In this document: piece by piece, positions 45,076-53,421 of the stretch
How the letters are laid out: the number at the start of each line of letters is the position of its first letter
Position numbering within the stretch: the first letter of the stretch is position 1
Assembly: GCF_002777255.1 (NCBI RefSeq)
Contig: NZ_CP017634.1
Location: forward strand, 2,926,903 to 2,990,902
Reading direction: 5' to 3'
Source: Candidatus Formimonas warabiya
GTDB taxonomy: Bacteria > Bacillota > Dehalobacteriia > Dehalobacteriales > Dehalobacteriaceae
Length of the DNA stretch: 64,000 nt
Notes under the pieces: generated by a model
Seen by the model: only the letters and a program-made list of their open reading frames with translations
Databases searched by the model: none
What the model was told of the DNA's origin: nothing
Program-made: the position numbers and the translations under genes

Positions 45076-46235
45076 TAATAGACCATATCCTTTATCAATA
45101 ATTTTTCATCAATCGGAATATTTGCCAGGATATCAGATATCCTTTCAGAAGAATGACCGTCTCCATAGGGATTTGTACACTTTGCAACCTTTTCACGGTA
45201 TGATTGGTCAAACAGTGCTTTTTCCACCGCAGAACAAATGGCATTTACTTCATGAGGAACAAATTGAACATTTTCTGCATGCAAACGTCCTTTTTGGCGA
45301 TTTCCCACATTTACCACCGGTAGGTTTAAGAGAGGTGCCTCCAATATTCCAGCACTGGAATTTCCTAACATGCAGCTGGTTCTCCGCATAATATTAATAA
45401 ACTCAATTCGCGGAATATTTTTTGCTGTAAATAAAAAAGGCAGATCCTCAAATTCACTAATGGCCCTAATCATCTGTTGACTTCCGGCATCTGAATTTGG
45501 ATAACTGAGAATCGTTTTGATACCCAATTTCTTCACTGCTTCTAATGTTTGTTTCATCTGAAAATAAGCAGAGTCAATTTCTGTAGAAATTACATGCTGA
45601 ATCAATAAAACAAAGGGTTCTCCTTCGAAAATTTCAAATTCTAATCGTTCTGAGAGCTCCACAGCTGTTAATTGAGGAACTGAGATAATCCTATCTAGGC
45701 CCGGATTTCCTACATTATATATGCGAAATGGTTGCTCCCCCAGCCTTACTACCCGGTCGAAACTTTCTTGATTCGTTACAAAATGTACATGAGCTAATTT
45801 TGTAACCGCATGCCTCACCTGATCATCTACATTTCCTACAACTCTATCCCCACCCCCGATATGAACCACGGGAATATTCATATACGCCCCAATTAAAGCA
45901 GTGGACATAGCTTCTTCCCTGTCCCCCAAAACTAATAAAAAGTCAGGGTTTACCCTTCGGACCGTTTGGACCATCCCTTGCAATTGAATCGCCATTCCTT
46001 TTACACGTGTCGAAGCAATATCTCCATTAATTAAACTTTCTACTTCATCTGCAATCTTAAAACCATCCTGCTTGATTTCTTGAATAGTGAATCCATAAGC
46101 AGGAGCAAGGTGGGCTCCCGTTACAATTAACTCTAATTCTAGTAAAGGATGATGATGAATCGCACCGAACACTGAAGACATAATATCATACTCTGAACGG
46201 ATTCCTGTCACACCTAGAACCTTACGTTTTTTCAT
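45075..46235 (-). CDS. legG: Hydrolysing UDP/GDP-sugar 2-epimerase (LegG/NeuC family)
   Basis: A 386-residue enzyme that removes the nucleotide and inverts C2, releasing the 6-carbon sugar used by LegI. The N-terminal GIRSEYDIMSSVF, the HIGGGDRV loop and the LGNSSAGILEAP segment are characteristic of the hydrolysing epimerases. It overlaps the HAD gene by four bases and the PIG-L gene by one, so the three are tightly coupled. Confidence 0.9.
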   Translation of the reverse strand: MKKRKVLGVTGIRSEYDIMSSVFGAIHHHPLLELELIVTGAHLAPAYGFTIQEIKQDGFKIADEVESLINGDIASTRVKGMAIQLQGMVQTVRRVNPDFLLVLGDREEAMSTALIGAYMNIPVVHIGGGDRVVGNVDDQVRHAVTKLAHVHFVTNQESFDRVVRLGEQPFRIYNVGNPGLDRIISVPQLTAVELSERLEFEIFEGEPFVLLIQHVISTEIDSAYFQMKQTLEAVKKLGIKTILSYPNSDAGSQQMIRAISEFEDLPFLFTAKNIPRIEFINIMRRTSCMLGNSSAGILEAPLLNLPVVNVGNRQKGRLHAENVQFVPHEVNAICSAVEKALFDQSYREKVAKCTNPYGDGHSSERISDILANIPIDEKLLIKDMVY

Positions 46236-46891
46236 TTACTCGTCTCCCCCGCATATAAGAGCTTCACCTTGACAAACTGGTAACCCGCATTTATGGAAAA
46301 TTCCCGGTCAACATCCCGATCTCCAAAGAAAACTACATCTTGAGGGTGTAAACCTGAACAAAGCAAGTTGATTTTTTGGGTTATTAATGTAGCCGGTTTT
46401 TCATAGCATTTGCCATAAGCTCCCGATATCCCCACATTCTTGTTTTTAAACCATCTTTCCAGACCTAGCGCCCGGAACTTAGCCTTTTGTAAGTGAGGCG
46501 AACCGTCAGTAATTAAAAACAATTCAAACTGCTCAGAAAAAATATCCAGCAAAATCCGCACTCGCTCAGCCAAACATAATTTGGGATCAAACTCCCGGAA
46601 AACTTCCAGGCACTCTGCAATTGTTTGTTGTTGAGGATCATCTTTAATCCCATAACTAGCAAGTACTTCCTCAAAAATATGATGATAAGAACTCCCCTTT
46701 TCCAACCACCGTTTAATCATCCATGAATAAACCTCTTTATTGTCGGCCAGGCATGTTTCTGCCAACAACCGGGAAATGGGTTTGTAAACCTGCAAAATGA
46801 ACTCCAATTCTTCATAAAGAGTTCCATCCAGATCAAATCCCACAGCTTTAATATTATCCCATTTTATTTTAGGATACAAAAACTTCAGCAT
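46232..46891 (-). CDS. HAD-family hydrolase
   Basis: A 219-residue haloacid-dehalogenase-type phosphatase with catalytic FDLDGTLY, a later LITDG, Lys in the KPATLI segment and FFGDRDVDREF, so all four HAD motifs look intact. It overlaps the upstream ATP-grasp gene by 23 bases. The same ATP-grasp/HAD combination occurs fused in the protein at 48856-50136. It may act as a sugar-phosphate phosphatase on a nonulosonate-9-phosphate or an acyl-phosphate-related step; not provable from sequence. Confidence 0.82.
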   Translation of the reverse strand: MLKFLYPKIKWDNIKAVGFDLDGTLYEELEFILQVYKPISRLLAETCLADNKEVYSWMIKRWLEKGSSYHHIFEEVLASYGIKDDPQQQTIAECLEVFREFDPKLCLAERVRILLDIFSEQFELFLITDGSPHLQKAKFRALGLERWFKNKNVGISGAYGKCYEKPATLITQKINLLCSGLHPQDVVFFGDRDVDREFSINAGYQFVKVKLLYAGETSK

Positions 46892-47768
46892 AGTACCTCA
46901 TCATTTTCATGCCAAATTTTATTGGTTTGGGTTTAATATCTTTATCATAGAAAAAATGGTCTACTATGAGATTAATCCAATTTTCCGTTGCTGCGAAGCC
47001 TAACGCCATTCCTCCGGCCACACGAGGATTGATTTCAGTAAATTTAATAGTTTCGTCTTTACATACAAAACACTGCAAATTTATCGGACCAATAAACGAA
47101 ATGGACTTGCAAATTTTTTCCACCCAGCTAATGATTTCAACCTGCTTTACCACAATTCCTCCCGTAGATTTGCCATCCTTTACTCCTTGCCTTTTTCGAG
47201 GAACAATATAAATTGGATTTGAAATTTTATCACAAAAAACATCGATGGTATATTCTTCTCCCTCAATCACTTCTTGAGAAATCATGCCTTCCATATTAAC
47301 AGAATCTGAAGTCACCACGACGCCAACCGCTCCTCGACCCTGTCTTGGTTTAACTAAAGGGTATTGTTGCTCCAAGCTCGTTTTTGGCGTGGGAATGCCC
47401 TTCTCTAAAAAAAATCGGTATGTTAACCACTTATCCTGAAATATTTTAACAGTAGATTCCTCTGATATTACCACATGAATTCCTAATTTTTTTAATTCTT
47501 TTTTTCTTTCAGCCCAGCCTAACATAGTTTCATCTAAAGAGGGAATTACAAGATTCACCTTACGTTGAGCTAAAGCAGGTACTACCTTTTCCCATAAATT
47601 AATGTCATTCTTTGAAGGCATTAAAATGAAATCGTCAGCCAAGTAACGACCGGCACAATCCGGATTGATATCGGATGCTACTGCTCGATAACCTGCTTCT
47701 TGTACTGCTTTAATCAGATATGCTGATGTGAGGCTTCCGGAAGCTTCAGTTAATATGTTTAACGTCAT
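46869..47768 (-). CDS. ATP-grasp ligase (PylC/carbamoyl-phosphate synthase-like)
   Basis: A 299-residue ATP-grasp protein. It has a pre-ATP-grasp Rossmann part (about 1-100) followed by the ATP-grasp fold with VKPRQGRGAVGVVVTSD and the metal site FTEINPRVAGG. The family joins an acyl phosphate to an amine or thiol. Its place between the nonulosonate synthase and a coupled HAD gene suggests attachment of an amino acid or other acyl group to the amino sugar. A CarB or PylC housekeeping role is unlikely given size and context. Confidence 0.82.
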   Translation of the reverse strand: MTLNILTEASGSLTSAYLIKAVQEAGYRAVASDINPDCAGRYLADDFILMPSKNDINLWEKVVPALAQRKVNLVIPSLDETMLGWAERKKELKKLGIHVVISEESTVKIFQDKWLTYRFFLEKGIPTPKTSLEQQYPLVKPRQGRGAVGVVVTSDSVNMEGMISQEVIEGEEYTIDVFCDKISNPIYIVPRKRQGVKDGKSTGGIVVKQVEIISWVEKICKSISFIGPINLQCFVCKDETIKFTEINPRVAGGMALGFAATENWINLIVDHFFYDKDIKPKPIKFGMKMMRYYAEVFVS

Positions 47769-47829
47769 ATCCCCACCTCTTTATTAATTCATAAAATAAA
47801 TAAATAATATTAACCATTATTCCCCATTT

Positions 47830-48843
47830 TTATATCTTAATCAGTTCGTCCTCTTCAAAATCTTTCAAGGCAATTTGCCCCAATACTTCGTACCATCTCA
47901 TCGGCGAGATCCCGTTACCCGGACGCTTAACAATCAGGTTCTCTGTGGTAAACAACTCACCTTTTCTTATGGCCCGGGCTGCCACAATGCTTTTGCGGGC
48001 AATAGAAATGTTTGGCTGTTCAGATTGGGATGGCCTCTTGATACCGTCACCAAGAGCAGACTCCACATGACGTATCGCCTGCACCATGGCTGACAACTCC
48101 TGTGGCTCTAAGCTAGCCTTATGATCCGGGCCTTCCATATTACGGTCTAAAGTAAAATGTTTTTCTATCACACAAGCACCCATTGTTACGGCGGCAATAG
48201 GAATCTCAATCCCAGGTGTGTGATCGGAATATCCTACCCGCACCTTTAAGGCATCGCGAATGGTTAGCATCGCATTGAGGTTGACATCCTCGTAAGGGGT
48301 AGGGTACTGAGTATTGCAATGAAGTACAATAATATTCTCTCTTTTTGTTCCGCAGCGTTCCAATACAGTTACTGCTGCTTCAATCTCCCCAAGAGTCGCC
48401 ATTCCTACGGACATGATCACTCTTTTTCCCAAACGCCCAATTTTTTCAAGGTAGGTCAGATTGGTAATTTCCCCCGAGGGAATTTTGAATGTAGCCAACC
48501 CTATTTCTTCTAAAACATCTATAGAAACCAGATCAAAGGGAGAGGAAAGAAATTCTATGCCTGCTTTTTTGGCATAGCTCTTCAATTCTTTGTAACTATC
48601 AATCGGCAAGTGGATTCTTTTGCACATTTCGAGCTGGCTCTCTTGATCACCGGTTAATTTAACTTGGTATTCGGCTTTACCCGCAGAACGAGTCATGACC
48701 AGTTCCGGAACAGCCGTTTGGAATTTCACAATATCGGCCCCTGCTTCCTTCGCCTTTATAATCATTTCTTTAGCGAGCTCCATACTTCCATTATGGTTGA
48801 CGCCGGCTTCTGCAATAACAATCACCTTACTAATGTTCATCAC
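47830..48843 (-). CDS. legI: N-acylneuraminate/legionaminate synthase (NeuB/LegI)
   Basis: A 337-residue synthase condensing PEP with a 6-carbon amino sugar to make the nonulosonic acid. The TIM-barrel part holds AEAGVNHNGSMELA and KFQTAVPE, with the EKHFTLDR catalytic region, and the C-terminal 65 residues form a SAF/antifreeze-like domain (ARAIRKGELFTTENLIVKRP). Legionaminic specificity is inferred from LegB and LegC in the locus. It lies between the two ATP-grasp genes. Confidence 0.92.
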   Translation of the reverse strand: MMNISKVIVIAEAGVNHNGSMELAKEMIIKAKEAGADIVKFQTAVPELVMTRSAGKAEYQVKLTGDQESQLEMCKRIHLPIDSYKELKSYAKKAGIEFLSSPFDLVSIDVLEEIGLATFKIPSGEITNLTYLEKIGRLGKRVIMSVGMATLGEIEAAVTVLERCGTKRENIIVLHCNTQYPTPYEDVNLNAMLTIRDALKVRVGYSDHTPGIEIPIAAVTMGACVIEKHFTLDRNMEGPDHKASLEPQELSAMVQAIRHVESALGDGIKRPSQSEQPNISIARKSIVAARAIRKGELFTTENLIVKRPGNGISPMRWYEVLGQIALKDFEEDELIKI

Positions 48844-48855
48844 CTCAATTTCTAT

Positions 48856-50136
48856 CTATTTTAACAAGCATTCCAGCATATGTGTATCAAATACCGGAAT
48901 CCCCTTATTTTCAAAAACTTTTCGACGTTCATTGTACGAATCGTCAATAAAAATCGCATCCCTCTCCTGAATACGCACATACTTTTCCTCGGAACGCTGA
49001 AGATGGATTATTTCGTCAAACAAATGGGTCAACCGTTTTTGTTCCAGTTCAGCCTGAATATCTTTCTCATGCTTGGTAATCAAATGAACGGGTATCTGTT
49101 CATTAAGACACTGGAAGATAAACGCTATCATCAAGGGATTTACCTGTCCATCAATCACTACTGTGTCATCGTAGTCAAGGTACACATGGGAGTATTTTAA
49201 GTCAATGCGAAACCTGTTATATAGGGCACGATCCAGTTCCAGATCGTATTTATTTTCTAAGACATCATCGATCTGCTGACCGTTAAAAGTAAACATGGTA
49301 AGCAAGGGAAGATTAATGCCTTTGCCCCGGAAGAAAGTAGAGGTTCCCGCAATCCTTGCTGCCACCTCCAAAAGGGAAAGTTCACCCCGGGCATTTTCTT
49401 TTAGCTGAAAAAACCATCCGCCTTTTTGATGCAACAAGCTGTTTATTTTTTCTGCAACAAAGAAGAACTGGTCGTGATAAGCTTGCGTTGCGTTAATACT
49501 GATACCGCTTTTAATCCGTTTTCGGTCCCGTCCTCCCACGAAGACCAACCGCCCGGCTCGATTAGTAAAACAATCTACAGTATATTCCTTACCCGGCAAA
49601 TACTCCAGGATCATGAGGGAGGGATTTTGTTTGAGATAAAACTTCAATTGGTCCATATCACGGGCCACCTGGGTACCTGCGGAACCTTGTCCGACATCCG
49701 GTTTTAAAAAAACGGGGAAGGACTCCACTTCGTCGGGTGACATGTATTCTTTGGGAACAACAAGAATGTGCTTAAAAAGGTCATAAGTCTTTCTTTTGGA
49801 CCGGCAAACCGATGTGGTGAAAAAATCAGGAGCAATCAGGGTAGCAGCAAGCCGCTGGGAAAATTCCGCCAATTTGTAGACAACTCCATCCATCGACGGA
49901 TAAATATAATCAATATGATAATGCTCCAAGATGGCATTAAAATCATTAATAAAAGAATCATCACTGCTGTCCGTAATAAACGGGATCCCATCAATATGGT
50001 TTTTATAAACAAACCGCCCATGGTCATAAGTACTGGAACCACCGATAAGACGAAAATGGATGGAATTGCAGGCTGCCCGGTAAATTTCCAGTCCAATTTC
50101 TGTACCGCAAGGATAAACGAGGACGTTTTTCTTCAC
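48856..50136 (-). CDS. ATP-grasp ligase fused to a C-terminal HAD-like domain
   Basis: A 426-residue fusion. The N-terminal part (about 1-300) has an ATP-grasp fold with FLKPDVGQGSAGTQVA, EYLPGKEYTVDCF and LEVAARIAGTS. The C-terminal 120 residues form a HAD-like domain (YLDYDDTVVIDG, then HLITKH and IFIDDSYNER). The same pair is encoded as two overlapping genes at 46232-47768, so the locus holds two ATP-grasp/HAD modules. The ligase substrate is unknown; context favours acylation of the nonulosonate or precursor. It lies 12 bases from legI. Confidence 0.82.
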   Translation of the reverse strand: MKKNVLVYPCGTEIGLEIYRAACNSIHFRLIGGSSTYDHGRFVYKNHIDGIPFITDSSDDSFINDFNAILEHYHIDYIYPSMDGVVYKLAEFSQRLAATLIAPDFFTTSVCRSKRKTYDLFKHILVVPKEYMSPDEVESFPVFLKPDVGQGSAGTQVARDMDQLKFYLKQNPSLMILEYLPGKEYTVDCFTNRAGRLVFVGGRDRKRIKSGISINATQAYHDQFFFVAEKINSLLHQKGGWFFQLKENARGELSLLEVAARIAGTSTFFRGKGINLPLLTMFTFNGQQIDDVLENKYDLELDRALYNRFRIDLKYSHVYLDYDDTVVIDGQVNPLMIAFIFQCLNEQIPVHLITKHEKDIQAELEQKRLTHLFDEIIHLQRSEEKYVRIQERDAIFIDDSYNERRKVFENKGIPVFDTHMLECLLK

Positions 50137-50158
50137 TTAATTCGCACCTTTCTGTGCA

Positions 50159-51217
50159 TCATTCGATGCCAAGCCGTCGTTTCATTTTTTCAAGTTCATC
50201 AAATTGGCCCATGTCCAAAAATGACTCGGAACTTACCGGGTAAACGCCAACCTTTTCCCCTTTGGCGGTAAGTTGGCTGATCAGATCAGTTAAGTGGAAA
50301 ATTGTATCTCCCGGTACCTGGGCAAGGATATCCGGCTCCAGTACATACAGCCCTGTATTGACAAGATAATGCAGTTCCGGTTTTTCCTCCATACTGCTGA
50401 TAAATCCCTCCCCATTTAAATGGATTACCCCATAAGGAATAACTACATTTTTCAGGGAAGTTACGATAGTCATTTTATTGCCATTCTTCACATGGTGGTT
50501 GTAGATATCGCCATAATCAGCATCTACTAATATATCGCAATTCGAGACAAAAAATGGGCAATCTATTAATCCTTTAAGCAGGGAGAGACTGCCTCCCGTT
50601 CCCAACGGAGTCTCCTCCTCCACATATTCAACAACATAATCTTTTTCAATTTCAGAAAAATAGGATTTGATCATGTTTTTTTTACAGTTGACAGTAAGAA
50701 AAAATCTCTGGGCACCATAGTTATAGAACCGATTCACAATGTGCTCGATGATCGGCGTATCACCAATGGGAATTAAAGGCTTTGGCAAGATTTTGGTATA
50801 AGGAAATAGTCTGGTTCCCTTACCCCCTGCCATAATGATTATCGGTACCCCTTCGAGAACATTTGTCCGGTTCCATTTACCGTCCAATTCATGCCAAAAC
50901 AACACATCGATCAGGCAGCCGGCTTCGTTCAAAACAGGTAGTGAATCCAACCCATACTGTCTCAATACTTTTAATGCCTTATGCTCCTCCCCCTTCTTAA
51001 TGAAACGGGGTTTTAAATGCATTGCCCGGCTTACGCAGGCATTTAAATCCCCGGAAGCAAGAATCCAGCGCCGGATATCCCCATCGGTAAGGCTTGCCTT
51101 CAGTCCGTTATTTTCATCTGTAATAAACAGCACCTTTTTCCCGGTTTGATCCAATTTTTTGAGCGCCTCAACAATTGTCACCTGCTCTGAAATAACAAGA
51201 TCCGCTACATTAAACAT
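50159..51217 (-). CDS. ptmE: CBS-domain sugar-1-phosphate nucleotidyltransferase (PtmE-like)
   Basis: A 352-residue protein. Two CBS domains (about 1-115) precede a nucleotidyltransferase domain with MAGGKGTRLFPYT and PKPLIPIGDTPI. This layout is that of PtmE, the glucosamine-1-phosphate guanylyltransferase of the legionaminic acid pathway in Campylobacter, which supplies GDP-linked sugar to LegB. The CBS pair may sense an adenine nucleotide. It lies 12 bases from legC. Confidence 0.85.
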   Translation of the reverse strand: MFNVADLVISEQVTIVEALKKLDQTGKKVLFITDENNGLKASLTDGDIRRWILASGDLNACVSRAMHLKPRFIKKGEEHKALKVLRQYGLDSLPVLNEAGCLIDVLFWHELDGKWNRTNVLEGVPIIIMAGGKGTRLFPYTKILPKPLIPIGDTPIIEHIVNRFYNYGAQRFFLTVNCKKNMIKSYFSEIEKDYVVEYVEEETPLGTGGSLSLLKGLIDCPFFVSNCDILVDADYGDIYNHHVKNGNKMTIVTSLKNVVIPYGVIHLNGEGFISSMEEKPELHYLVNTGLYVLEPDILAQVPGDTIFHLTDLISQLTAKGEKVGVYPVSSESFLDMGQFDELEKMKRRLGIE

Positions 51218-51229
51218 ATAATCCCCTCA

Positions 51230-52402
51230 TCACCTTCCAGCAAATTCCAGAACAGTATAGGCTACCTTTTCCACATCCTTTTCAGAAAGGCTGGTGCTGC
51301 ACGGCAGGTTCACCACCCTTTCGAAGTAATGAAAAGCCCTTTCGATGTGATATGCAAAGGAACCACGGTAGGGTTTCTGCTCATGAATCAGCCCCCAAAT
51401 GGGACGGCCTTGGATACCCCTTTGCTCCAACTCCTGAATCAGCGCGTCCCTATCCAGGCCGATTTCCTCCAAGTCCAGATAAAGAGAATAAAACCAGTGG
51501 TTAGATCTGGTATCTTCCCGAAAGGGCAGCATCCGTAACGGACCATCTGTACCAATGATTTCACAATATAGTGCAAAGTTTCGTTCTTTAACCCTAATAA
51601 AACTTTCTAACTGTTCCAGTTGGGCAACACCGATCGCTGCCTGCACATTGGTCATGCGATAGTTGTACCCAACTTCCTCGTGGATATAATAAAGTTCATC
51701 ATCCTTGGCCTGAGTGGACAAATACTTCGCCTTTCTAAGGGTATTTTCGTCTCCACTGACCAGCATTCCGCCTCCACCGGTGGTAATAATTTTGTTTCCG
51801 TTAAAGGAAAACACTCCTACATGCCCCAGGGAACCCGCCATCCGACCAGCCAATCTTCCCCCGGTATAATATGTCCCCAACGCTTCTGTGGCGTCTTCAA
51901 TAATCAACAATCCATATTTTACCGCAATATCTACGATGGCTTCCATACCCGCCATGTTTCCAAAAACATGAACCACCACCACAGCACGCACTCTTCGACC
52001 GGTGGCCCTGTGGATCAGTATCCCATCATCAAAACGGCATTCTTCATGGCAGAAGGACTTTAACTTTTCAGGATCCAAACACAAGCTTTGATCGCAATCC
52101 ATGAACACCGGTTCCGCACCAACATACCGAATTGGGTTTACCGCAGCAATAAAAGTCAGGGTAGGAGCGATAACCAGATCACCCGTTCGTACCCCGCACA
52201 ACAACATCGCCAAATGCAAACCCGCCGTGCCAGTTTGACACGCGACAGCACCAGGCATTTTTGTGTAAGCTGCTACTTGCTTCTCAAAACGGGAAACATA
52301 TTCACCGCCGCTGGAGACCCACCCCTGACTTACCGCATCGGTAACATAGGCAAGTTCCCGCCCCTGGAAATTGGGCACGGAAAGGGGAATAAAATGACCC
52401 AT
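51230..52402 (-). CDS. legC: DegT/DnrJ-type sugar aminotransferase (LegC)
   Basis: A 390-residue PLP enzyme that installs the 4-amino group on the 4-keto intermediate made by LegB. The PLP lysine lies in FSFNGNKIITTGGGGM, and DATEALGT gives the pyridine-binding aspartate. It is the length of other LegC proteins and sits directly after legB (17 bases). Confidence 0.9.
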   Translation of the reverse strand: MGHFIPLSVPNFQGRELAYVTDAVSQGWVSSGGEYVSRFEKQVAAYTKMPGAVACQTGTAGLHLAMLLCGVRTGDLVIAPTLTFIAAVNPIRYVGAEPVFMDCDQSLCLDPEKLKSFCHEECRFDDGILIHRATGRRVRAVVVVHVFGNMAGMEAIVDIAVKYGLLIIEDATEALGTYYTGGRLAGRMAGSLGHVGVFSFNGNKIITTGGGGMLVSGDENTLRKAKYLSTQAKDDELYYIHEEVGYNYRMTNVQAAIGVAQLEQLESFIRVKERNFALYCEIIGTDGPLRMLPFREDTRSNHWFYSLYLDLEEIGLDRDALIQELEQRGIQGRPIWGLIHEQKPYRGSFAYHIERAFHYFERVVNLPCSTSLSEKDVEKVAYTVLEFAGR

Positions 52403-52419
52403 CGTGAATCACCAACTTT

Positions 52420-53409
52420 TTATACGTTATAAACTTCCGATTTGTATTTATCAAGGTTATCCCTAAACCAGTCAATGGTTTCGCCAAGTCCTTTTTCCAG
52501 GGTAAAAACCGGCGTCCAAGATGTCATACGCCTAATCTTTTCGTTAGACCCTACCAAACGCTGTACCTCACTTTTTTCAGGACGTAAGCGTTGCTCGTCA
52601 CAGGCAATCTGAGCTTCGGGATTGATCTGTCGAATTAATTCACGAGCTAGATCTCCGATAGAAATTTCTTTTTGGGTAGCAATATTGATCTCTTCACCAC
52701 AGACGCGGTCACTCTTTAAAATCTCCAAAAAACCACGTACCGTATCGGTGACATAATTGAAATCCCTGGTAGGTTCCAGGGAACCCATTTTGATTTCTTT
52801 GACCCCGGAAAGAAGTTGAGTAATAATTGTAGGAATCACAGCCCGGGCCGACTGCCTGGGGCCATAAGTATTGAAAGGACGGACAATGGTTACAGGCAGG
52901 TCAAAGCTGCGAAAAAAAGACTCAGCCAATCGATCAGCCCCGATCTTCGAAGCGGAATAAGGAGACTGTCCCTGGAAAGGATGCTTTTCATCAATAGGAA
53001 CGTACTGAGCGGTACCGTATACCTCTGAGGTAGATGTGACCAGCACCCGTGATATTCCATAGTCCCGTGCAGCTTGAAGCACGTTGAGTGTTCCCTTGAT
53101 GTTGGTATCCACATAGGTATCTGGGGCCAAATAACTAAAAGGGATAGCAATCAAAGCAGCCAAGTGAATCACTGCCTCTACACCTTTGACCGCATTTCGT
53201 ACTGCATTGGGATCACGAATGTCTCCCGGGAATACCTCAATATCATTCAGTATTTTTCTAGGAAAGGTGTCCAACCAGCCCCAGGAGTTGAAAGAATTAT
53301 AAAATACAAATGCTTTAACCTGGTAGCCTTCCTTAAGTATTTCTTCGACCAGATTACTGCCAATAAAACCATCTGCCCCAGTAACAAGTATTTTCATAAC
53401 AAAAAACAC
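52420..53409 (-). CDS. legB: NAD-dependent 4,6-dehydratase (LegB)
   Basis: An extended short-chain dehydrogenase that makes the 4-keto-6-deoxy intermediate. GADGFIGSN binds NAD; the catalytic Tyr/Lys lie in SPYSASKIGAD with an upstream TSTSEVYG. The family start is ATG 53397, but the nearest good ribosome binding site (GAGAGG) is placed for GTG 53409, giving four extra residues. It begins the nonulosonate pathway here, 12 bases after the Maf-type gene. Confidence 0.9.
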   Translation of the reverse strand: MFFVMKILVTGADGFIGSNLVEEILKEGYQVKAFVFYNSFNSWGWLDTFPRKILNDIEVFPGDIRDPNAVRNAVKGVEAVIHLAALIAIPFSYLAPDTYVDTNIKGTLNVLQAARDYGISRVLVTSTSEVYGTAQYVPIDEKHPFQGQSPYSASKIGADRLAESFFRSFDLPVTIVRPFNTYGPRQSARAVIPTIITQLLSGVKEIKMGSLEPTRDFNYVTDTVRGFLEILKSDRVCGEEINIATQKEISIGDLARELIRQINPEAQIACDEQRLRPEKSEVQRLVGSNEKIRRMTSWTPVFTLEKGLGETIDWFRDNLDKYKSEVYNV

Positions 53410-53421
53410 TGCCACCTCTCT

